Positions 25,385 through 33,580 of a stretch of 38,104 nucleotides of DNA are shown here, in pieces. The first letter of the stretch is position 1. Each line of letters begins with the position of its first letter. The stretch is from the NCBI GenBank assembly GCA_910579735.1, contig CAJTUZ010000024.1, positions 1-38,104 of the forward strand, read 5' to 3'. The stretch comes from an uncultured Lachnospiraceae bacterium. Its GTDB lineage: Bacteria > Bacillota > Clostridia > Lachnospirales > Lachnospiraceae. The position numbers were made by a program, and so were the translations under genes. The notes beneath the pieces are model-generated. The model made no database searches, was not told where the DNA came from, and saw nothing but the letters and a program-made list of their open reading frames with translations.

Positions 25385-25413
25385 TTGTTCATATTTTTAC
25401 TCTATACTATAAC
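25385..25413 (+). promoter_or_regulatory. Promoter of a candidate small RNA
   Basis: Plus-strand TTGTTC (25385-25390), a 17-base spacer and TATAAC (25408-25413), overlapping a second TATACT (25403-25408). A repeat of TTGTTCATATTTT lies directly upstream. No coding sequence follows in this direction before the convergent (p)ppGpp synthetase gene. Confidence 0.55.
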
Positions 25414-25419
25414 TATCAT

Positions 25420-25605
25420 AACAAATGGCAAACACATAGATAAATTTTTTCATAATAGCCCGGGTGTCGAAAGATGCCTGGGCACTCCTCATTTCAGGAT
25501 ATTTTTCAGGCTTTTGCAGGGCAGATGTCTGTATGCTTCCAAAAGTACAAAACGCCGCGTTTCCGACACAATCTGTCAGAAAACGCGGCATTTCGCATTT
25601 TTATT
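25420..25605 (+). ncRNA. Candidate small RNA
   Basis: A promoter (25385-25413) points into about 185 bases with no ordinary gene, ending in a terminator-like hairpin. An 11-pair stem at 25458-25483 is capped by a C(GAAA)G tetraloop. Three of its pairs are G-U on the plus strand and would be C-A mismatches on the minus strand, so the plus strand is the likely RNA. I could not match it to a known riboswitch, 6S, SRP or tmRNA. It lies 3' of and antiparallel to the (p)ppGpp synthetase gene. Confidence 0.5.
25554..25589. terminator. Probable two-way terminator
   Basis: GCCGCGTTT (25554-25562) pairs with AAACGCGGC (25581-25589). A further GACA/TGTC pairing lies inside it. T-rich sequence follows on both sides (ATTTCGCATTTTTATTT on plus, GTTTTGTACTTTT on minus). 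It serves the (p)ppGpp synthetase gene and, in the other direction, the candidate small RNA. Confidence 0.75.
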
Positions 25606-25621
25606 TCTCTTCTTTGCCCTT

Positions 25622-26257
25622 CTAATCCACATTTCCCAAATGCTGAATCTCTCTGTTCAGGCTCAGCATTCTGGCGTCCAGATCGGACACGATCCGCGAA
25701 CATTCCACAAGCTGATCTTTGATATGCTCCGGCGCATTACCCTCGAATTTATAGTGGATCTTATGCTCCAGGCTGGCCCAGAAATCCATGGCTACGGTAC
25801 GGATCTGAATCTCCACTTTGGTATATTCAATACGGTCCGATAAATAAACCGGAACCGTCACCAGCATGTGATAACTCTTATATCCGCTCGGTTTGGGATT
25901 GACAAAATAGTCTTTAACAGAAATGACATCAATGTCACTCTGGTTGCTGATCATCTCCGCAATCTGGTAAATGTCCGAAGTAAAAGAGCAGATCACACGG
26001 ATCCCTGCAATATCATTGACATATCTTACCATATTGCCGATCGTCGATTCGTAGCCGTGTCTCTTTAGTTTCTTTACAATACTCTCAGGCGTCTTAATAC
26101 GGGATTTAATATGTTCTATCGGATTGTATCTGTGTACATGCTGAAATTCATCATTCAATATTTCCAGTTTCGTCGAAATCTGTTTCAACGCAGAGTTATA
26201 AATCAATGTGACTTCTTTCCAACTGTCTATATCGTTTCTGTCCGTATCAACTTCCAT
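25622..26257 (-). CDS. Small alarmone synthetase, RelQ/YjbM type (GTP pyrophosphokinase)
   Basis: Makes (p)ppGpp from ATP and GDP/GTP. At 211 residues it has only the RelA/SpoT synthetase domain, with no HD hydrolase and no TGS/ACT regulatory part. Visible are VKKLKRHGYESTIGNMVRYV, the segment DIAGIRVICSFTSDIYQIAEMI, VKDYFVNPKPSGYKSYHMLV and VEIQIRTVAMDFWASLEHKIHYKFEGN. These are the signature blocks of the YjbM/YwaC group. The C-terminal helix (residues 180 onward) fits the RelQ oligomerisation helix. AGGGG lies nine bases before the ATG. It has its own promoter region and a strong terminator, so expression is probably monocistronic. Whether it is RelQ or RelP is a judgement from sequence feel. 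Confidence 0.92.
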   Translation of the reverse strand: MEVDTDRNDIDSWKEVTLIYNSALKQISTKLEILNDEFQHVHRYNPIEHIKSRIKTPESIVKKLKRHGYESTIGNMVRYVNDIAGIRVICSFTSDIYQIAEMISNQSDIDVISVKDYFVNPKPSGYKSYHMLVTVPVYLSDRIEYTKVEIQIRTVAMDFWASLEHKIHYKFEGNAPEHIKDQLVECSRIVSDLDARMLSLNREIQHLGNVD

Positions 26258-26312
26258 ATGTTTAGGCCCCTTCTAACACATATTATTTCTACACTGTCTT
26301 TCATGTTTGATT

Positions 26313-26341
26313 ATGATACTTATTTTATCACATTTTATCAA
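26313..26341 (-). promoter_or_regulatory. Promoter of the alarmone synthetase gene
   Basis: Minus-strand TTGATA (26336-26341), a 17-base spacer and TATCAT (26313-26318). The area carries several TGATAAAA repeats. A second overlapping pair (TTGTGA with TAAAAT, 17-base spacer) lies just upstream, so two start points are possible. Confidence 0.5.
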
Positions 26342-26418
26342 AAATGTATATGTTTCACAATTTTTTTATCAAATTTTAATTTTTATTGTCTATTTTGAAT
26401 GATAAAATGTCTGATTTT

Positions 26419-28086
26419 CTACTTTTTGGCACTGATCAGACACAACATCGTGGGTACGCTTACGACAAACGGATACATATAGCGTATCAGCACCGTAGGA
26501 GACAACAGCAGCGTAAGATAATACACGGCCAAAAACAGTACCGGCAGCAACAGCTTATATTCCTTCCTGTACAGACAGAACGCAATATAAAAACACAGAA
26601 GCCACCAGTAAAAGGCCGGTGAGAAAATAACGGAAAACACCGGAATCTTACGGTATTCGTTGTCCGATACGATCCGCTCCATAAAGACACGTAACCCCGG
26701 CGCCAGACTATGCTCCACGATCTCACATCCGGCAGGCATCGTTCTGTTATCCGTGGAAAGATAGCCGAACCCGCTCTCCGTACCGACTCCGTATATTTCG
26801 GCATGATTTTGATCCGCTATATACCAGTAACCGATCGAATTATCCAGAAAAGCATCCGCGTAGGTAAGCGGAAAACGTACTCCTAACTGCGCCCATGTCC
26901 TGATCAGTCCGGCCGGATCGTCATGGATCACGGCCCGCCCCTTCACAGGATCCGCCAAATGCGGATTATAGGCGGCAAAAACCCACTCCGCAGGCAGATA
27001 GGCGTTTAATTTCTCCCGCATGACATCCTCGATCTCCTCTTCGTGCATTACCCTTGTTCTGGCCATCTGCTGCAAAGGCACGCTGAGCATCTCCCTCGGA
27101 CTTCCGTTTCGTGCGCCCGTCGCCGCCTTAAGTCCGGCCGCGCCTGCCGCAAAAAAAACAAGCGAGAGCAAAGCGGCTGTCATATACTTCTTCCACCCCG
27201 TTTTCCCGCTTTTTTTCCATAAAAAAAGGACAACAGGCTGGCTGACAAGATACGCATAGACCGCATTGTTACGGAACAGCAGCATCATAACGGACAAAAG
27301 GATATAGCCTGCAACGATCTTTCTCCTATCCGTACATCGCTCCTGCACCCAAAGATACAGCACCAGCATGTGTAAAAGCGTCAGTCCGGAAAAAAGAACG
27401 TCTTTTGTCGTACTGAGCGCCAATACGGAATTCGCCGGAAACAATGCATAGAAGGCAAGCAGTATGAACCGCATCACCCATGATGTCCTCTCTTTGTATA
27501 AAACCATCTCCGCCCAGCCAAAAATTCCTGCCATTAGAAGCATCTGCGCTGCGGAATGAAGCGCCATTCCTGCAGAATATGAATGAAACAGCTCATTTCC
27601 CAGATTGAAAAAAGCACCTAAAAACAACGTATGGAGCAACGGATGATGTGTGCTGTAATCATGTGCCAGAACCTGATAAAGCTGCCCTTCCGCATCATAT
27701 GCAAAGACCGATGGATAATATGCCAGAAAAACGGGAATCCAACATAACAGGATAACGCCTGCATAAAAAAGAAATACCGAAAGGTTACTATATTCTTTAC
27801 CGGAAATCCTGCTTTTTAACCGCCCATCCCGTAATTTGGACAATCCTTTGAAAAGCAGCATGACCAAAACAGACGACACTATTGTCATAAATATGAGCGC
27901 AAACAGTCCTTTCGACAGCCCGGCCAATGTACGGCACGTGCGCCCTTCTTTTTGCAGCATCCTGCCAAGCACGCAAGAAAGCGCGAACAAAAATCCCGGC
28001 ACAAAAGCTTCTTTCGACGTTAAACTTGTTCTGATGAAATTTTTGACTGTATCAGGCAGTCCTACCATTAATTTTTCTTTTTTCAT
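26419..28086 (-). CDS. Large polytopic membrane protein, possibly DUF6020/GT-C-like
   Basis: A 555-residue membrane protein with about 12-13 hydrophobic segments and one larger extracytoplasmic region (about 325-480). The early motif FLAYYPSVFAYDAEGQLYQVL, then HHPLLHTLFLGAFFNLG, resembles the first outer loop of GT-C type glycosyltransferases, where an acidic residue is catalytic. The similarity to DUF6020 is from memory. If correct, it would transfer a sugar from a lipid-linked donor, but substrate and product are unknown. The start has no convincing ribosome site, and an ATG six codons downstream is equally weak. It stands alone, on the minus strand, upstream of the alarmone synthetase gene. 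Confidence 0.8.
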   Translation of the reverse strand: MKKEKLMVGLPDTVKNFIRTSLTSKEAFVPGFLFALSCVLGRMLQKEGRTCRTLAGLSKGLFALIFMTIVSSVLVMLLFKGLSKLRDGRLKSRISGKEYSNLSVFLFYAGVILLCWIPVFLAYYPSVFAYDAEGQLYQVLAHDYSTHHPLLHTLFLGAFFNLGNELFHSYSAGMALHSAAQMLLMAGIFGWAEMVLYKERTSWVMRFILLAFYALFPANSVLALSTTKDVLFSGLTLLHMLVLYLWVQERCTDRRKIVAGYILLSVMMLLFRNNAVYAYLVSQPVVLFLWKKSGKTGWKKYMTAALLSLVFFAAGAAGLKAATGARNGSPREMLSVPLQQMARTRVMHEEEIEDVMREKLNAYLPAEWVFAAYNPHLADPVKGRAVIHDDPAGLIRTWAQLGVRFPLTYADAFLDNSIGYWYIADQNHAEIYGVGTESGFGYLSTDNRTMPAGCEIVEHSLAPGLRVFMERIVSDNEYRKIPVFSVIFSPAFYWWLLCFYIAFCLYRKEYKLLLPVLFLAVYYLTLLLSPTVLIRYMYPFVVSVPTMLCLISAKK

Positions 28087-28195
28087 GACGTAACTATTTT
28101 AGCATTTTCATTTTCATTAAGCAATCATTTGCAATTATGATATAACAGCCAAAACAGGGATGCGGAAAAGAAAAATTTTTATACGAAAGATTGTG

Positions 28196-28224
28196 TTTAC
28201 ATTTCGGGAAATGATTTGTATAGT
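28196..28224 (+). promoter_or_regulatory. Promoter of the 88-residue protein gene
   Basis: Plus-strand TTTACA (28196-28201), a 17-base spacer and TATAGT (28219-28224). The transcript would have a leader of about 90 bases. It contains TCAGG/CCTGA arms (28265-28292) around a GC-rich loop. Confidence 0.6.
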
Positions 28225-28319
28225 GTTTATATACTATCCAATCAGGCAATTGCGAAACCGGCGCTCAGGATCACGTTCCGCAGCCGCCTGAACGATCTAA
28301 TAAAGCAGAGGGCAGATCT

Positions 28320-28586
28320 ATGTTTCGTTTGTGGGCAAAAGAATTTCAGAATAATCATATGCTGACCGATACGGTTATATGCGACGACAGTGACGATACG
28401 AGAACGCACAAAGTCTTCCGTGCCTTAGAGGAGGTCTGCTATCAGTTTGATCTGGGCAAGCCGATCTGGCTCGACGCCAATATCCAGGATTTCAAAAAAC
28501 ACGATAAAACCCGGTTTACACAAGACAATTTCATCGAAAACATCGACTTCGATTATCTGGAGATCCATGTGATCGAAGAGGATTAA
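28320..28586 (+). CDS. Small acidic protein of unknown function
   Basis: An 88-residue soluble protein that I do not recognise. It starts MFRLWAKEFQNNHMLTDTVI. The central part has RTHKVFRALEEVCYQFDLGKPIWLD, and the acidic C-terminus is YLEIHVIEED. There is no cysteine pair, signal peptide or membrane segment. A well-formed promoter and an AGAGGG ribosome site support that it is expressed. It has its own transcript and lies between the divergent membrane protein gene and the hemolysin III-like gene, which has a separate promoter. The composition looks like a small globular alpha/beta protein. The function is unknown. Confidence 0.8.
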   Translation: MFRLWAKEFQNNHMLTDTVICDDSDDTRTHKVFRALEEVCYQFDLGKPIWLDANIQDFKKHDKTRFTQDNFIENIDFDYLEIHVIEED

Positions 28587-28605
28587 CGTTATTTGTATTT
28601 TTTTC

Positions 28606-28634
28606 TTGACTTTGCATATTATATAGAGTAGTAT
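28606..28634 (+). promoter_or_regulatory. Promoter of the TrhA/hemolysin III gene
   Basis: Plus-strand TTGACT (28606-28611), a 17-base spacer and TAGTAT (28629-28634), about 95 bases before the start codon. The hexamers are close to consensus. Confidence 0.6.
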
Positions 28635-28728
28635 TTTAATATGCTTTATGTAGTATTTAAAACTATGTGTCGAGGTTTTGCAAATTGATTATCGAATTAT
28701 GTAAAGATTTGCGTTAAAAGGAGGAGAT

Positions 28729-29382
28729 ATGATGCAAATAACAATCCGTGAACCGGGAAGCGCGATCACCCATTTTATCGCTATGATGCTGGCTGTCTTC
28801 GCTTCCACGCCGCTTTTGATAAAAACAGCTGTTTCCGACAGCAGTGTTGCTTTTACCGCCATGGTCATCTTCATGCTCAGCATGATCTCACTTTACGGCG
28901 CCAGCGCATTATACCACAGCGTTGTTGTCAAAGACCGGATGCTGCGGATCTTCCGCAAGATAGACCATATGATGATATTCGTACTGATCGCCGGTTCCTA
29001 TACGCCTGTCTGCCTGATCGTATTAGATAAAGATTCCGGTTATATGCTCTTTGGCATCGTCTGGACCATCGCCGTTGTCGGCATGGTGATCAAAGCCGTT
29101 TGGATCACATGTCCGAAATGGTTTTCTTCTATCTTGTACATCGCCATGGGCTGGGTCTGCCTCGGCGTCTTCGGGCCGCTTTGGCATACGCTGCCGCACA
29201 GCGCTTTCCTATGGCTGCTTGCAGGCGGCGTCATTTATACGGCGGGCGGTATCATCTATGCGCTGAAGCTCCCTGTTTTTAACAGCAGGCACCGTTACTT
29301 CGGTTCCCATGAGATCTTTCATCTGTTCGTCATGGGCGGCAGTATCTGTCATTTCATTTTTATGTATCTGTATGTTGCGTAA
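28729..29382 (+). CDS. trhA: TrhA/hemolysin III family (PAQR-like) membrane protein
   Basis: Seven-helix membrane protein related to eukaryotic PAQR receptors. Bacterial members are linked to membrane fluidity control, and the older hemolysin name rests on one homolog. The 217 residues keep the family's metal-site motifs: EPGSAITHFIAM near the N-terminus, SALYHSVV and RKIDHMMIFVLIAGSYTP in the middle, and HEIFHLFVMGGSICHF at the C-terminus. The histidines, serine and aspartate of the proposed zinc site are all present. The start has GGAGGAG directly upstream, and the next codon is also ATG, so the first residue is uncertain by one. It has its own promoter and a terminator shared with galE. 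Confidence 0.93.
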   Translation: MMQITIREPGSAITHFIAMMLAVFASTPLLIKTAVSDSSVAFTAMVIFMLSMISLYGASALYHSVVVKDRMLRIFRKIDHMMIFVLIAGSYTPVCLIVLDKDSGYMLFGIVWTIAVVGMVIKAVWITCPKWFSSILYIAMGWVCLGVFGPLWHTLPHSAFLWLLAGGVIYTAGGIIYALKLPVFNSRHRYFGSHEIFHLFVMGGSICHFIFMYLYVA

Positions 29383-29429
29383 GCTTTTCTTTGCACGGCA
29401 TGCGGGTACGGAATTTCCCCGGCATATGA

Positions 29430-29466
29430 AAAGGTCAGGCATGAGCGCCTGACCTTTCGCTTTTTT
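29430..29466. terminator. Two-way terminator between trhA and galE
   Basis: AAAGGTCAGGC (29430-29440) pairs perfectly with GCCTGACCTTT (29447-29457), followed on plus by CGCTTTTTT. The T run overlaps the galE stop codon region. On minus the stem is followed by TCATATG only, so it acts mainly for trhA. Confidence 0.85.
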
Positions 29467-30481
29467 AATCATCATATCCGTTCGGATTATTGCTCTGCCA
29501 GTTCCAGGAATCGGCACACATATCCTTGATGCCGTACTGTGCTTCCCAGCTGAGTTCTTTCTTTGCTTTCTCCGCATTGGCATAACAGGCTGCGATATCG
29601 CCGGGACGTCTGTCTTTGATCACATACGGAATCTTGACACCGGTCGCTTCTTCAAAGTTTTTTACGATATCCAGAACGCTGTAACCGGTTCCCGTACCAA
29701 GGTTGTAGATACAAAGTCCCGCTTTTTCTTCAATCTTCTTTAAAGCCTTCACATGGCCGACAGCCAGGTCCACAACATGGATGTAATCGCGCACGCCGGT
29801 TCCATCGGGTGTGTCATAATCGTTTCCGAATACGCCAAGCTCTTTTAATTTCCCTACCGCTACCTGTGTAATATAAGGCATCAGATTATTCGGGATGCCG
29901 TTCGGATTTTCGCCGATCGTTCCGCTTTTGTGCGCACCGATCGGATTGAAGTACCGAAGCAGGATCACGTTCCATGCAGGATCCGCCTTCTGTATATCGG
30001 AAAGGATCTGCTCCAGCATCGATTTCGTCCAGCCGTAAGGATTCGTACACTGTCCTTTCGGGCATTCCTCCGTGATGGGAATGATCGCCGGATCGCCGTA
30101 TACGGTCGCCGAAGAGGAGAAAATAATGTTTTTTACATTGTGCTTTCTCATGACGTCAACAAGCGTCAGTGTTCCGGAAATATTGTTTTCGTAATATTCC
30201 CACGGTTTCGCCACAGACTCGCCGACTGCTTTGAGTCCGGCAAAATGAATACAGGAATCAATTTGCTCTTTGTTAAATACTTCTTCCAATGCATTTCTGT
30301 CCAGGATGTCTGCCTGATAGAATTTTACCGGTTTACCGGTTATCTTTTCTACTCTCTGCAATGACTTCTCACTGGAGTTTGACAGATTGTCTACCACTAC
30401 TACATCATAGCCTGCGTTTTGTAATTCCACTACCGTATGGGAGCCGATATATCCCGCTCCGCCTGTTACCAAAATTGCCAT
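29465..30481 (-). CDS. galE: UDP-glucose 4-epimerase
   Basis: Interconverts UDP-glucose and UDP-galactose (Leloir pathway and glycan precursor supply). The 338-residue extended SDR protein begins with the NAD-binding GGAGYIGSHTVVEL. It has the active-site serine region FSSSATVYGDP and the YxxxK pair in NPYGWTKSMLEQIL, then LRYFNPIGAH and DYIHVVDLAVGH. Length and motifs are standard. AGGAGG lies before the ATG. It follows the UDPGP uridylyltransferase gene by 106 bases and has its own promoter in that gap, so it can be made with or without its neighbour. Both enzymes act on UDP-sugars. Confidence 0.97.
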   Translation of the reverse strand: MAILVTGGAGYIGSHTVVELQNAGYDVVVVDNLSNSSEKSLQRVEKITGKPVKFYQADILDRNALEEVFNKEQIDSCIHFAGLKAVGESVAKPWEYYENNISGTLTLVDVMRKHNVKNIIFSSSATVYGDPAIIPITEECPKGQCTNPYGWTKSMLEQILSDIQKADPAWNVILLRYFNPIGAHKSGTIGENPNGIPNNLMPYITQVAVGKLKELGVFGNDYDTPDGTGVRDYIHVVDLAVGHVKALKKIEEKAGLCIYNLGTGTGYSVLDIVKNFEEATGVKIPYVIKDRRPGDIAACYANAEKAKKELSWEAQYGIKDMCADSWNWQSNNPNGYDD

Positions 30482-30512
30482 AAGAGCGCCTCCTTATCTC
30501 TATCATGCCTTT

Positions 30513-30542
30513 ATTGTATCCTTACTGCGGCTTTTTCATCAA
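30513..30542 (-). promoter_or_regulatory. Promoter of galE
   Basis: Minus-strand TTGATG (30537-30542), an 18-base spacer and TACAAT (30513-30518), about 30 bases before the galE start codon. Confidence 0.5.
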
Positions 30543-30587
30543 GCATAGAATGTTATCCAAACCTGTCGAAATGTTAGATGAAAGGAA

Positions 30588-31814
30588 CTATAATTCTATA
30601 CCGTTTTCTTTACACAATATTCTGGCGCTTTCTACGGAATCTATACCCACTTTATTTTTGATCGGCGCAAATTCGTAGTTTCTTTCCACTTCATACGGCA
30701 GACAGGAATCCAGTTCATGGATCATGTCCAGCACGAGCTGTTCGAATTTATAACCGTTGGGTTCTTCCGGTTTAACAAGCTCTCCCGCTTCATTCAAATA
30801 CGGAATTTTCTTCTCTACGATATGCAGCGGCAGTTTTTTGGCCACGATCTCTTCCAGTGCCTTTTCTCTGAATAAATAGTTTAAGATCACGCCGAAGCTG
30901 TACGCGGGATCGCCGTTTTCGTCTTTGGCATTCATCAGTTCCTCGGTGAGCTCGTAGTATTCCACGATAGACGGTCTGCCATCTTCTAAGCACATCACGC
31001 CGATCCGCTCATCCGGGGCATTTTTACGCACCACTTTGGCTCCCACATCGCTGTCAGTCACAATCGTCGCGCCGACAAAACAGGGATCCGCAATTCTCTG
31101 CAATACATTATCCACCGCAAAGACGTTGAGCCACTCGATCCCTTCCTTCCGGATCTTATCTACAACGCCCCACTTCATCATGGAAGAAAACCAGCCGCCG
31201 TTGCCGTTTGGCGAAGTAGAGATCTTATATTTTTCTTCCATATATACTTTGCCGTTATAATCGGTCGCCGGCGCCATTTCCTGCATGAAAAAGGTGATAT
31301 ATTCCGGACGGTAGCCGAAATAATTTTTCTCTTTAAAGAAGTTTGTCGTCGCCTCATGGTTCTTGTCACTCGTCATAACAAACAGGTGAATCCACGCATC
31401 CGCCTCATGCACCACATCCAGCAGGTTTTCGATAATTCTCTGGAAAATGAAAACCTCTTTCGTCAGTCCGATATTATATACGCCCTTGGGTGCATCCGAA
31501 CCGAGTCTTGTCCCCATGCCGCCCGCTAACAGCACGGCGCCGACTTTCCCATCCCTGATCGCTTCCAGGCCGGTCTTTTTAAATTCGTCTTTTCTCTTTT
31601 CAATCTCACCAAGCTGCATAGCTGACAGCGGCGTGATCTTTCCTTTCCGGTTCAGTTCCTCTTTGTGCCCGCAGGATGCCGTCACTTCCAGATCCAGACC
31701 CTCTATCTGCGCTAAAAGTGTTTCCTGCTCTTCCTCTGTCAGTTCATCAAAATATTGCAGCACGTGAAGCTGCCCGCATTTCTCCAATTTTGCATATGCC
31801 TCATTATAGTTCAT
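30588..31814 (-). CDS. UDPGP-family uridylyltransferase (UDP-sugar pyrophosphorylase)
   Basis: Makes a UDP-sugar from UTP and a sugar 1-phosphate. It belongs to the eukaryote-like UDPGP family, not the GalU family. The 408 residues have the nucleotide-binding loop VLLAGGMGTRLGSDAPKGVYNIGL (about 100-123). MTSDKNHEATTNFF and the sugar-binding region FAVDNVLQRIADP follow. The family contains glucose-1-phosphate and GlcNAc-1-phosphate enzymes. The neighbouring galE favours glucose or galactose, but this is inference. The ATG at 31814 is chosen because it begins the helical N-terminus normal for the family. The open frame to 31931 has no ribosome site. Confidence 0.9.
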   Translation of the reverse strand: MNYNEAYAKLEKCGQLHVLQYFDELTEEEQETLLAQIEGLDLEVTASCGHKEELNRKGKITPLSAMQLGEIEKRKDEFKKTGLEAIRDGKVGAVLLAGGMGTRLGSDAPKGVYNIGLTKEVFIFQRIIENLLDVVHEADAWIHLFVMTSDKNHEATTNFFKEKNYFGYRPEYITFFMQEMAPATDYNGKVYMEEKYKISTSPNGNGGWFSSMMKWGVVDKIRKEGIEWLNVFAVDNVLQRIADPCFVGATIVTDSDVGAKVVRKNAPDERIGVMCLEDGRPSIVEYYELTEELMNAKDENGDPAYSFGVILNYLFREKALEEIVAKKLPLHIVEKKIPYLNEAGELVKPEEPNGYKFEQLVLDMIHELDSCLPYEVERNYEFAPIKNKVGIDSVESARILCKENGIEL

Positions 31815-31902
31815 CCCGATACCCTTACCTTTCTTACGGCCTGAAGTTCTTTCTTCGCCGCTGACTTTCCCGCGCCTAATAGCAGTTATGTCCGTTTTGG
31901 TT

Positions 31903-31931
31903 ATTTTAACATAAAATGATACCCCGCTCAA
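31903..31931 (-). promoter_or_regulatory. Promoter of the UDPGP gene
   Basis: Minus-strand TTGAGC (31926-31931), a 17-base spacer and TAAAAT (31903-31908), about 90 bases before the chosen start. It is back to back with the promoter of the plus-strand exported protein gene. Confidence 0.5.
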
Positions 31932-31970
31932 TGCCGTAATCCGGTTTCTTTTCTCTTCCTTTGCATAATT

Positions 31971-32001
31971 TTATCAATCCGTATTTCGTTTGTGTTATAA
32001 T
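31971..32001 (+). promoter_or_regulatory. Promoter of the DUF3298-like protein gene
   Basis: Plus-strand TGTTATAAT, an extended -10 (TATAAT at 31996-32001). The -35 is poor (TTATCA at 31971-31976 with a 19-base gap), as is normal for extended -10 promoters. The leader is about 75 bases. Confidence 0.5.
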
Positions 32002-32081
32002 AAATGCAGATTAGACGGCCTGTATGACAGAAACAGCATGATTGATATACTTCTTACAAATTTAAATGAGGGAGAAACATT

Positions 32082-33497
32082 ATGAAAAAGAACGTTTTAT
32101 ACACATCTACGGTATCCATTATGATGGCATCAGCTATCGCCTTATGCAGCGCCTGTTCCGCTCAGACGCCCTCTGCGGCGGAAAATGAAGAAACGCCTGC
32201 CGGCAGTACTGCAAATAATGAAGTGATTGATGAATCCGCTGTGATCGTACCGGGAGCAGATACGGATATGCAGACCGAAACAGATCCGAATGCGGCTGCA
32301 GATTCCGAACAGAAAACTCCGGACAGCAGCGTTACAGAGCCGGAAGCAGACAACAGCAGCGCGGCAGTTCCCGAGACAGACAGCAGTTTTGTTCGTGCGC
32401 AGATCACATTTGAATCAAAAGAGGACAGCGACAGCGCACAGGACGGCACGCTCCTGTATACCAGCCTGTGCAGCTATCCGGTTGTGCAGATAGAAGGAAA
32501 TGAGGATGCAGCAGAAAAGATCAACGCAGACATCCGGGCAAGGGTGGATGCTGTTTTAGCCGATACTGCAACGCGTGACTATGCAAGAAATGATTATCAG
32601 TCCCGACAGGAATATCTCCTGGAAAACGAAGACGAATACGGTTTTTCCAACTATTATCATGACCTTGATATTACAGTTACCCGTAATGACAGTAATGTCA
32701 TTTCTTTCCTTATAGCAGATTCTGTTTACAGCGGCGGAGTACATGGAAATTATGTTTTTACCGGACTCAATTATAATGCCGAAACAGGAGATGCAATCGC
32801 CTTTGCAGACCTTGCCGAAAATGCAGGATCCTTCCATGAGGATACGCTCGCTTTCCTGCAGGAACTTATCGTTACGGATACTTATCAGGCTGTCCTGTTT
32901 GAAAACGCCTCAGAGGATCTGGAAACCACGCTTTATCAGGAAAGTTCCTGGTATCTGTCCACCGACGGCCTTGTTTTTTTCAGCAATCCCTATGCGCTCG
33001 GTCCCTTTTCATCTGGCATGATAGAATTCATCATCCCTTACGATAAGCTGTCCGAAATGGGATTCAGGCAGGCTTACGCCTATCAGGGAAATCTGACTGT
33101 AAAACTGCAGAGCGAAGAACCTTATTTCCTTGACCTAAACGGCGACGGACAGGACGAATCGATCCGGTTTTACATCGAAGATATTGGTACTCTGGATGCC
33201 AAACCGCATCTGATCATAAACGATACGGACTTCGCCCGGGAAAACGAAGAGCTTCTTGCGCTGTTTTCCGACAGTGAATATTCCTATTACTGGGCCAAAT
33301 GCTATTTATATGACATGGATGCGGCGGATAATACGATAGAAATCGCCGTTTATATGGAGCATGCATATAATATAGACACCGAAGAATCTCTCGGTTCTAC
33401 GTTCTTCTACCGTTATGATGGAAATGGTACGCTATCTTCTGCCGGTATGACGCAGGGCAGCATTGCCGACCCGATGACGGAGCTTCCGGGGCAGTAA
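32082..33497 (+). CDS. Exported protein with DUF3298/DUF4163-like domain
   Basis: A 471-residue exported protein. The N-terminus is basic and then hydrophobic (to about residue 24), with CSAC as an imperfect lipobox, so it may be a lipoprotein. A low-complexity acidic, Ser/Thr/Ala-rich linker runs to about 105. The folded part has YNAETGDAIAFADLAENAGSF and GLVFFSNPYALGPFSSGMIEFIIPYDKL, typical of the RsiV-like DUF3298/DUF4163 domain (about 110-335). The last part includes DLNGDGQDESIRFYIED, an EF-hand-like calcium loop. Such domains are found in extracytoplasmic sensor or wall proteins. No sigma factor gene is adjacent here. GAGGGAG precedes the ATG. Confidence 0.87.
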   Translation: MKKNVLYTSTVSIMMASAIALCSACSAQTPSAAENEETPAGSTANNEVIDESAVIVPGADTDMQTETDPNAAADSEQKTPDSSVTEPEADNSSAAVPETDSSFVRAQITFESKEDSDSAQDGTLLYTSLCSYPVVQIEGNEDAAEKINADIRARVDAVLADTATRDYARNDYQSRQEYLLENEDEYGFSNYYHDLDITVTRNDSNVISFLIADSVYSGGVHGNYVFTGLNYNAETGDAIAFADLAENAGSFHEDTLAFLQELIVTDTYQAVLFENASEDLETTLYQESSWYLSTDGLVFFSNPYALGPFSSGMIEFIIPYDKLSEMGFRQAYAYQGNLTVKLQSEEPYFLDLNGDGQDESIRFYIEDIGTLDAKPHLIINDTDFARENEELLALFSDSEYSYYWAKCYLYDMDAADNTIEIAVYMEHAYNIDTEESLGSTFFYRYDGNGTLSSAGMTQGSIADPMTELPGQ

Positions 33498-33503
33498 AAT
33501 GAC

Positions 33504-33529
33504 AGCGGGCGGGAAATTCCCGCCCTGCT
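33504..33529. terminator. Shared hairpin between convergent genes
   Basis: GGGCGGG and CCCGCCC pair around AAATT, between the DUF3298-like gene (plus) and the DUF4422 gene (minus). The stem is strong but no good T tract follows on plus. On minus TCATTTTACTG follows after GCTG. It probably ends transcription from both sides. Confidence 0.6.
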
Positions 33530-33580
33530 TCCTAAAATAATATACCGGATACTCCGCATATTTCTCTTACTATATCTTTA

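Noticed and set aside
25420..25500. A cyclic-di-GMP-I riboswitch (GGCAAAC and a GAAA loop are present)
   Set aside because: The required second half with the GACGCAAAGC core is missing, the spacing is wrong, and no gene follows on that strand.
28241..28300. A further copy of the 10895 element (shared TTGCGAAAC)
   Set aside because: Only about ten bases agree and there are no long arms; it is a short chance match.
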